Shown: positions 43,477-49,487 of the stretch, piece by piece | Layout of the letters: every line of letters starts with the position of its first letter | Position numbering within the stretch: position 1 is the stretch's first letter | Translations under genes and position numbers: made by a program | Notes under the pieces: model-generated | The model's input: the letters and a program-made list of their open reading frames with translations, nothing else | What the model was told of the DNA's origin: nothing | Database searches by the model: none | Origin: PUPG01 sp964463915 | GTDB taxonomy: Bacteria > Bacteroidota > Bacteroidia > Bacteroidales > UBA7960 | NCBI GenBank assembly: GCA_964463915.1 | Contig: CAYXEH010000005.1 | Span: 26,059 to 90,058 of the forward strand | DNA length: 64,000 nucleotides | Direction of reading: 5' to 3'

Positions 43477-44693
43477 CTTTTTTTCAGGTAATTTCGTTTG
43501 AACCCGACCCGTGCCAGCCCGTAGGCAACCACCGCCTGGCCGGCAAGGTTTGCCAGGCCCGGCCAGTTGTCGGCAAACCCCGTTGCCCGGAACACAATGC
43601 CACGGTAGGCATCTATAAAGGAAGCACCCGGGGAAAGAGCGGCCAGGGGCCGGATCAGTTCCGACATGGTGGATACAGGGAAAATGAATCCCGAATAAAA
43701 TACATTTGGGATAAACAAAAAGAACCAGCAACAGATCAGCAGTTCCTGCTCGGTACGCACCCAGGCTGCAATCAGCAGCCCCAGGGCCATGGAATTGAAA
43801 ATAAACACCATGCACAGGAGGAAAAACATCCCGTGGGTTCCCGATACCTGGATGCCGAACAGCCAGCTGCTTAGCAGCCAGATCGAAAAAATGTGCATCA
43901 GGGAGATGACCAGGTAAGGGATGGCCTTGCCTGCAATGACATCGCCCATCCCCGCTGGCGTGAGCATGAGCAGGCGGTTGGTGCCTTGCTCCTTTTCCCG
44001 GTTGATGCTCAGGCTGAGCATGATGGCCGATATCAGGATCAGGATGATCATCACCACTCCGGGGATCGGCACCACTTCAGGCTTCAATCCCGGGTTAAAC
44101 AAAAAGGAAACCTTGCTTTCCGGGACGAAGGCAGGCCCTGCCAGTAGCGGGTCCTGTGTATACAGCCCTGTTTGCTGCGTTTGCCCGGGGAATGGCTGCG
44201 CCGGTTGCTCCCAAAGGTGCCGGGGCTGTTGGGGCGTTTGCTTTGCTTGCTGCATGTCGGAGAAATCCAGCAAAATGCTTTTCATGTTGTGCTCAATGGC
44301 GGTGGCCATCACCGGGTCCATCCCGTCAATAAACAGATCAATTTCCGGGCGGCTTCCCGGGGTTGTTCGGCTGAAGTCCTTGGGAATGGCAATGGCCACC
44401 TTTTTCCCTTCAACAGTGAGTGATTGGAGGATCTCCCCGCTGTGACGCAGGTAGCCCTGGAAGTGAAAACCCGGGCTGATGTCGATGTGTTCCACCATCT
44501 CCTGCGACAGTGGGGTGTTGTCTTCATCCAGTACCACAAAAGGGATCTGGTTCAGGTCAAAACGCAGGGCATAACCGAACAGCACCACGATCACCGCGGG
44601 CATGATGAGCAGGATCAGCAAGCTGAATTTATCGCGCCAGATACTGATCGACTCCTTCCCGGCGATGGTGGTTATTATTGATATCCGTCTCAT
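43473..44693 (-). CDS. ABC-2 type permease, first subunit
   Basis: A 406-residue membrane subunit with the same layout as its neighbour: a TM1 anchor (FSLLILLIMPAVIVVLFGYAL), a periplasmic domain to about residue 215, and then a multi-helix bundle containing LSINREKEQGTNRLLMLTPAGMGDVIAGK, the ABC-2 coupling motif. Residues ~150-180 form an unusual Gln/Pro-rich insertion in the periplasmic loop (QTPQQPRHLWEQPAQPFPGQ). YbhS/YbhR-like exporters use two such permeases. The leader contains a short 20-bp periodic repeat. Confidence 0.88.
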   Translation of the reverse strand: MRRISIITTIAGKESISIWRDKFSLLILLIMPAVIVVLFGYALRFDLNQIPFVVLDEDNTPLSQEMVEHIDISPGFHFQGYLRHSGEILQSLTVEGKKVAIAIPKDFSRTTPGSRPEIDLFIDGMDPVMATAIEHNMKSILLDFSDMQQAKQTPQQPRHLWEQPAQPFPGQTQQTGLYTQDPLLAGPAFVPESKVSFLFNPGLKPEVVPIPGVVMIILILISAIMLSLSINREKEQGTNRLLMLTPAGMGDVIAGKAIPYLVISLMHIFSIWLLSSWLFGIQVSGTHGMFFLLCMVFIFNSMALGLLIAAWVRTEQELLICCWFFLFIPNVFYSGFIFPVSTMSELIRPLAALSPGASFIDAYRGIVFRATGFADNWPGLANLAGQAVVAYGLARVGFKRNYLKKR

Positions 44694-44700
44694 GTTGTCT

Positions 44701-44765
44701 GCATGATATTCATGTGGCCTGCGATAGATTTATATTCCCTGTGTCAGATTCAGGTTGCCTGCGAA
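44701..44765 (-). repeat. 20-bp degenerate periodic repeat upstream of the permease
   Basis: Units starting GCATGATATT (44701), GCGATAGATT (44721) and GTGTCAGATT (44741) recur every 20 bases, each ending in a CCT-type trinucleotide. They fill the 56-base gap between the ATPase stop and the permease start and run just into the ATPase 3' end. Similar in style to the 21-bp arrays elsewhere, but with a 20-bp period. Confidence 0.55.
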
Positions 44766-45466
44766 AAAAACAATTCCTTCAGCCCCTTTCCCCCGGTGAT
44801 CTTTTCAAAATATTCAGGGCTGCCTTCCACCCTGATCCGGCCGTTTTCCATCAGGATAAGGCGGTCACAGTACCATACCTCGTCCAGATAATGGGTGCTC
44901 ATCATTATGGTGGTGCCCTGGTAGGCGGTCCGGTAGATCTGCTGCCAGATCTCAAAACGGCTCATGGGATCCAGTCCGCTGGTGGGTTCATCCAGGAAGA
45001 GGATTTTGGGTGAGTGGAAGACTGCAATGGCAAATGCAAGCATCTGCCTCACGCCCGAAGGCAGCTCTTCTGCGAGTTTGTGCCGGTGATCACCCAGTTG
45101 CAGGATCTCCCGCAACTCTTTCCAGCGCGCATTGATCTGACAAGGGTCCATCCCGTAAACCCTGCCATAAAACCCGATATTTTCTGGTATGCTCATATTC
45201 TCCAGCAGGGAGACCCCCTGGCTCATGTAGCCGATGTGGTGCCGGATGGAGCTGCCCTCGCTGCTGATGCTGAACCCGGCCACCTGCCCATCGCCTCCGT
45301 CGGGCCTGAGCATGCCGCATAGCATTTTGATCAGGGTGGTTTTTCCTGCCCCGTTGGCACCCAGCAACCCCACGATCTCTCCCTTTTTAACCGACAGACC
45401 CACGCTATCGACCGCTTTGAGCGATCCGTACCTTTTACTGAGCTTATCTGCGGAGATTACGTTCAT
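44750..45466 (-). CDS. ABC transporter ATPase, second subunit
   Basis: A 238-residue nucleotide-binding subunit. Walker A GLLGANGAGKTTLIK, Q-loop YMSQG, Walker B ILFLDEPTSGLDP and the H-loop STHYLDE are intact. The ABC signature is degenerate: LPSGVRQ in place of LSGGQ, suggesting one asymmetric ATP site when paired with the other ATPase. The start overlaps the preceding ATPase stop by 4 bases. In YbhF-type systems the two ATPase domains are fused; here they are separate genes. Confidence 0.9.
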   Translation of the reverse strand: MNVISADKLSKRYGSLKAVDSVGLSVKKGEIVGLLGANGAGKTTLIKMLCGMLRPDGGDGQVAGFSISSEGSSIRHHIGYMSQGVSLLENMSIPENIGFYGRVYGMDPCQINARWKELREILQLGDHRHKLAEELPSGVRQMLAFAIAVFHSPKILFLDEPTSGLDPMSRFEIWQQIYRTAYQGTTIMMSTHYLDEVWYCDRLILMENGRIRVEGSPEYFEKITGGKGLKELFFSQAT

Positions 45467-46383
45467 GATGTTGAATGGGATTTAACACGGGAAAGGTGAC
45501 GGATGAATACATCCTCCATGGTAGGCTTTACCCGTCTGACCGTGGCGGAATCCAGCCCCGCCTCCCGGCAGATCTCTTTTACCTTATCTTCGCCGGAGGG
45601 ATCATCCAGGGAGATGTGCACACTTTTGCCCGAGAGATAGCAAAGCGGCATCCCCGGTTTGTTCTTCAGACTGGAAAACATTTGATAAGGATGCAGGCCA
45701 CTGACCGATACCAGTTCTTTGCCGTAGCCATCCAGCAGGTGCTGCGGGGTATCCAGAATGAGGCGATGCCCCTGGTGGAGAAAGAGGATGTGATCCATGG
45801 CGTCCACTTCATCGAGGTAATGGGTGCTGGCCAGGATGGTCACTCCCCGGTTGCGCAGGGCCACCAGTTCCAGCCAGAGCTCTCGCCGGGAGCGGGGATC
45901 AATCCCCGTGGTGGGTTCATCCAGGAAAATAATTTTCGGGTTGTGCACCAGGGCACAGCACACCGACAGCTTTTGCTTCATGCCGCCCGAAAGGTAGCGG
46001 GCCTGCTTTCCGGCAAACGGTGCCAGGCCTGCCCAAAGCGAAGCATGGTTCTCGTAGATACGTGATTCGGAACAGCCATAGATCCTGGCAAAAAAAGAGA
46101 GATTTTCCTGCACGGTGAGCTCCCCGTATAACGAAAACCCTGCCGGCACATATCCGATGATGTGGTGAATCTCTTTCTGGTCTTTGCGCACATCCAGCCC
46201 TCTGATCCTAAGCTCCCCGTTAAAATCGCCCAGCAAGGTGGTCATAATCTCAAACAGGGTAGACTTCCCGGCCCCGTTCGCCCCCATGATCCCGAATATG
46301 CTTCCTTCAGGCACATGAAAGCTGATGTCGTGCAGGGCACAGCTCTTGCGGTAGTATTTGGATATATGGTCTGCAAAAATCAT
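45463..46383 (-). CDS. ABC transporter ATPase, first subunit
   Basis: A 306-residue nucleotide-binding subunit. Walker A GIMGANGAGKSTLFE, signature YLSGGMKQKL, Walker B IIFLDEPTTGIDPRSR and H-loop STHYLDEVD. The C-terminal ~80 residues form the accessory domain found in multidrug/ABC-2 ATPases. It overlaps both neighbours by 4 bases (ATGA), so the HlyD-ATPase-ATPase order is tightly coupled. Confidence 0.92.
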   Translation of the reverse strand: MIFADHISKYYRKSCALHDISFHVPEGSIFGIMGANGAGKSTLFEIMTTLLGDFNGELRIRGLDVRKDQKEIHHIIGYVPAGFSLYGELTVQENLSFFARIYGCSESRIYENHASLWAGLAPFAGKQARYLSGGMKQKLSVCCALVHNPKIIFLDEPTTGIDPRSRRELWLELVALRNRGVTILASTHYLDEVDAMDHILFLHQGHRLILDTPQHLLDGYGKELVSVSGLHPYQMFSSLKNKPGMPLCYLSGKSVHISLDDPSGEDKVKEICREAGLDSATVRRVKPTMEDVFIRHLSRVKSHSTS

Positions 46384-47300
46384 TGGCCTGACTCCATGCT
46401 CGCTGCAAAGCGCACTTCACCGGGCATGCCTGGTTTGATGCTTCCGTCGTTGGGAACCCGGATCTTCACTTCGTAATGCTGGGTGGTGCGGTTCTCCCTG
46501 GTCTGCACCTGCGTGGGAATGAACTGGGGTTTCTGTGCGATGCCCGTAACCCTTCCCTTATAATGTTTCATTTCCCTTCCGGGGATGTCAATGCTGACCT
46601 GCATTTCCCCGCCCATCTCTAACTGTGACAACTGATCACCCGGGAACCACGCCCGAAGTATCATTTCATCCATATTGCCCAGCTTATACAAGGGGTGGCC
46701 GGTGGCCACATATTCATGCTCTCCGGCGTAGCTTGTCAGCACCACCCCGTGTTCCGGATTTACTATTACACACCGGCTGACCTGGTCTTCCAGCATGTCC
46801 GCTTCCACCCGCAGGGGTTTCATTTGTGCCCGTATCCCGTCCGCCTCCTGTTGCAGGGCCGTTTCTGTGGCTGATAGTTCACCAGCGATTACCCGAAGCC
46901 GGTCTTCCGCCTGTTCGAGCATTTGCCGTCCGGCACTCCCCTGTTCCACCAGTCTGCTGATGCGTTTCAGCTCCCGCTCCTGGGCCGCTTTTTCCTGCCC
47001 CAATGAACGGGTCCGGGCCTCTATGTCGGGAATGGTGGCCTCCAGTGCTGCCATATTCGCCAGTGCAGCCTGTTTGCGAAAAGCAAGTTGAACCGTGTCG
47101 ATCAGCCCCACCACCTCTCCCTTTTTAAAGGTGGTTCCCTCTTCGATGCTCAGCCACACGATGCGGCCACTGCCTTCGGCCGGGACGATCCATTCATCCG
47201 CTTCAAAATTGCCGTACATCACTGGTCCTTCTGTTTCGCCGCAGCCTGAAAGCATCGCCAAAGCAAGGAAAGCCAGCAACAGTTTTCCAGGGTGTTTCAT
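46380..47300 (-). CDS. HlyD-family periplasmic adaptor, lipoprotein form
   Basis: A membrane-fusion protein of 306 residues linking the ABC exporter to TolC. The start is the ATG of MKHPGKLLL, giving a lipoprotein signal (LAMLSGC). An upstream open frame only shadows the TolC gene. A biotinyl-like half (GRIVWLSIEEGTTFKKGEVVGLID), a coiled-coil hairpin (~residues 70-160) and a second lipoyl half with a barrel (VVLTSYAGEHEYVATGHPLYKLGN) are visible. The domain order matches YbhG/YhiI-type adaptors. Confidence 0.88.
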   Translation of the reverse strand: MKHPGKLLLAFLALAMLSGCGETEGPVMYGNFEADEWIVPAEGSGRIVWLSIEEGTTFKKGEVVGLIDTVQLAFRKQAALANMAALEATIPDIEARTRSLGQEKAAQERELKRISRLVEQGSAGRQMLEQAEDRLRVIAGELSATETALQQEADGIRAQMKPLRVEADMLEDQVSRCVIVNPEHGVVLTSYAGEHEYVATGHPLYKLGNMDEMILRAWFPGDQLSQLEMGGEMQVSIDIPGREMKHYKGRVTGIAQKPQFIPTQVQTRENRTTQHYEVKIRVPNDGSIKPGMPGEVRFAASMESGQ

Positions 47301-47304
47301 GAGA

Positions 47305-48675
47305 TCAGTACTTTGGTTGTTCGATAAGGGCCTTTTCGCGCCTGAGCGACGCCCTGACCTTTTCCATTTCATGCCGGGCCTTGCTGAGCCGGCTTTGCGA
47401 TTCGGCCGACAGGGCCTGCCGCAGGTCGGTGGCTGAGGCCACCCCTTCGGCCAGCATGGCTTCATATTCTTTACGTATCTGCGTGTGTTTTTCAATCAGT
47501 TCCTCATCGCGGCGCATCAACCTGTCGTACTTCACCACCTCCCCGTCAAGTTCGCTGATCAGCAACTCTTCGCGCCGCCGCAAATTGTCATAGCGGATCG
47601 ACAGCTGGCTTTCTTCCACCGTCAGTGTCCGGATGTTCCTCCTGTGGTCGCGCCATCCTGTAATGGGCACCTTCAGGGAAAGCCCAACAATCCAGTAAGT
47701 GTCGAACTCGTTGGACAACAGGTTGAGCCCCGGCCTGGCGTAACCGGCAATCCCGGCTGCCTCAATGCGGGGCATGACCGATGCCCGGGACAGCAGTTTG
47801 GACTGCCTTACCCGCTCCATCTCCAGTTTGAGCTGGTCAAAAAGCGGATCATCCGTCCGCTTGCCGGCTGCCTTTACCCGGGGCAGCAGCAGGGAGTCAT
47901 CTTCGGCTATGGGAATGCCCGTAAGGGTGGCAAGCATATTTCTTGTTTTTTCCCGGTCTGCCAGCAGGTTCTCCTGGCGGGCACGGATCTCAGCCAGGGC
48001 AGCCTCCATTTCCAGGACTTCTACCTTGTAAACTTCGCCTTCCCTGTAAAGAGACTCCAGCTGTTGGTGGCGGATGAGCAGGATCTCCTCCCCGGCCTGT
48101 AGTATTTCCAGCCCTTTGCCGATCAGGATGGAGGTGAGGAAGAGTTCATCCACCCCGTTTTCCAGAATACGTTGTTGCCGTTCTACCTCTGCCGCGCCTA
48201 TCCGCCTGCCGGTTTCTGTCAGCGCCTTCCTGTGGCGGTATTCCCCGCCATCGTACAAACGTTGTTTTGCATATACCCCGGTACGGTACTGGTCACGTAC
48301 CATGGGAGAAAAGTCAATGCCGAAGTCGCTTGTAGCCGACATGCCGGGCACATCTGACTGGTAGGATGCCATGGCAAATCCCCATGCCCCAGGAGTGATG
48401 AGCCTGCGCAGCATAGCCTGTTGTGCTTCGGCGGCTGATTCTACAAGCTCCATTTGCGTTTCCAGTTCATGACGTTTCAGGGCAGCTTGCCGGCATTCTG
48501 CAAGTGATACCTGCCGCTGGGCATTCAGGTTTGCCGGGATCAGCACCAGACTTATCCCCATGAAAAGCAGTATGGGAAATGCCAGGGAAAGGCTGTTTTC
48601 CCTATGCTGGCATTTTTGCCTCATGTAAAAGCACATGGCTGCAAATACCCGGGATTGCCCTCTTTTGTTATTCAT
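47305..48675 (-). CDS. TolC-family outer-membrane efflux protein (ABC exporter)
   Basis: 456 residues from the ATG of MNNKRGQSRV, which overlaps the upstream lipoprotein stop by 8 bases; a longer frame exists but would overlap that gene. The signal segment ends near LNA-Q. Two TolC-type repeats follow, each with long coiled-coil helices (for example GKGLEILQAGEEILLIRHQQLESLYREGEVYKVEVLEMEAAL, and the C-terminal IEKHTQIRKEYEAMLAEGVASATDL) and barrel strands (WIVGLSLKVPITGW). It supplies the outer-membrane channel for the adaptor and ABC genes 5 bases downstream. Confidence 0.87.
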   Translation of the reverse strand: MNNKRGQSRVFAAMCFYMRQKCQHRENSLSLAFPILLFMGISLVLIPANLNAQRQVSLAECRQAALKRHELETQMELVESAAEAQQAMLRRLITPGAWGFAMASYQSDVPGMSATSDFGIDFSPMVRDQYRTGVYAKQRLYDGGEYRHRKALTETGRRIGAAEVERQQRILENGVDELFLTSILIGKGLEILQAGEEILLIRHQQLESLYREGEVYKVEVLEMEAALAEIRARQENLLADREKTRNMLATLTGIPIAEDDSLLLPRVKAAGKRTDDPLFDQLKLEMERVRQSKLLSRASVMPRIEAAGIAGYARPGLNLLSNEFDTYWIVGLSLKVPITGWRDHRRNIRTLTVEESQLSIRYDNLRRREELLISELDGEVVKYDRLMRRDEELIEKHTQIRKEYEAMLAEGVASATDLRQALSAESQSRLSKARHEMEKVRASLRREKALIEQPKY

Positions 48676-49240
48676 TGCTGGTCGTTGTGAGGTTATTGCC
48701 GGAATGTGGTGCTGAGGTGGAGGTGTTGCCACTGTTGCCGGGATGCAGTTCCGGGCGGAATATGGCAGCATGGGTGTTCAGAGCGGTAGCAGCGTTACTC
48801 AGAGCGTCACCATTGGTGTTTAATGCGGGAGCACGGGTATTCAGATAGTATTCTGCTTCACCAATCCTGACAAAACGTACCCTGGTCGGTGTGCCGAACA
48901 TGGCTGTCTCCAGGACCATGACTTCTTCATCTACGGACAGGATCTTGCCCTGGAAGTCATCAAACTCATTGTCCTCGAACCATACATCGACATTCATGCC
49001 CCGGGATTCCCAGCGGCCATCCGCGTATTCTCCGGAGCAGGCATCGTAAACAGTGAAATCGTTGTTCTCGTAAATATACATCCAGCTACCGGTGTAGCAG
49101 CTATCTACATTTTCGGGAGGGCTTGCCTGGTCGTACCCCCAGCGTCCGATAAAGTTAGGGATGCTGTCGCCTTCATCGCATGAGACACCAGCCAGCAAAC
49201 CGAAGAGTGTCAGGAGCAGGATAGACAGCCGGGGATTCAT
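48668..49240 (-). CDS. Small lipoprotein with a C-terminal heptad repeat
   Basis: A 190-residue lipoprotein of unknown function. The signal ends in LLAGVSC. Residues ~28-132 look like a small beta-barrel of lipocalin-like type (IGRWGYDQAS, WMYIYENNDFTVYDACSGEYADGRWE, VRFVRIGEAEYYL). From residue ~133 the sequence becomes a heptad-like repeat (LNTRAPA, LNTNGDA, LSNAATA, LNTHAAI) encoded by a 21-bp tandem array, then a Ser/Thr/Asn/Gly tail. The tail may be an extension created by the repeat. First gene of the exporter operon. Confidence 0.72.
   Translation of the reverse strand: MNPRLSILLLTLFGLLAGVSCDEGDSIPNFIGRWGYDQASPPENVDSCYTGSWMYIYENNDFTVYDACSGEYADGRWESRGMNVDVWFEDNEFDDFQGKILSVDEEVMVLETAMFGTPTRVRFVRIGEAEYYLNTRAPALNTNGDALSNAATALNTHAAIFRPELHPGNSGNTSTSAPHSGNNLTTTSNE
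48771..48850. repeat. 21-bp tandem array inside the lipoprotein 3' end
   Basis: TCAGAGCG-like cores recur at 48778, 48799, 48820 (TTAATGCG) and 48841 (TCAGATAG), exactly 21 bases apart. They lie inside the C-terminal coding part of the lipoprotein gene and give its heptads. Confidence 0.75.
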
Positions 49241-49316
49241 GGATGCGCGTATTTGTTTTATGGTGCAATATAGGAATATAATCCAAAAAATTTACAAATT
49301 TTTCGGGGCTGACCCA

Positions 49317-49471
49317 CCAACAACTTTCCCGACCGTTTAGCAGTCTATTGGCAGCTTCCCCATCACTCATCCCATGAGAACCAACAACTGCTTTAGCTGT
49401 TTACCAGTCCATTGGCAGCTTCTCCTTAACTTCGCCCATGAGAACCAATAAACAACTAACCAACAACCAAC
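49317..49471 (-). repeat. 64-bp interspersed tandem repeat, locus B
   Basis: CCAACA/CCAATA cores of the motif occur at 49317, 49381 and 49445, exactly 64 bases apart. Two extra partial copies are at 49460 and 49468. On the minus strand each unit reads GTTGTTGGTTCTCATGGG, then GGGGAAGCTGCCAAT and GACTG(C/G)TAAAC. It fills the space between the secreted hydrolase and the lipoprotein gene. Confidence 0.85.
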
Positions 49472-49484
49472 GGGGCGAAGCCCC
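49472..49484 (-). terminator. CTTCG hairpin after the secreted hydrolase gene
   Basis: GGGGC-GAA-GCCCC, read as GGGGCTTCGCCCC on the minus strand, lies 4 bases past the stop codon. It is followed by GTTGGTTGTTGGTT and the 64-bp repeats. Same architecture as at 6515. Confidence 0.55.
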
Positions 49485-49487
49485 CGA

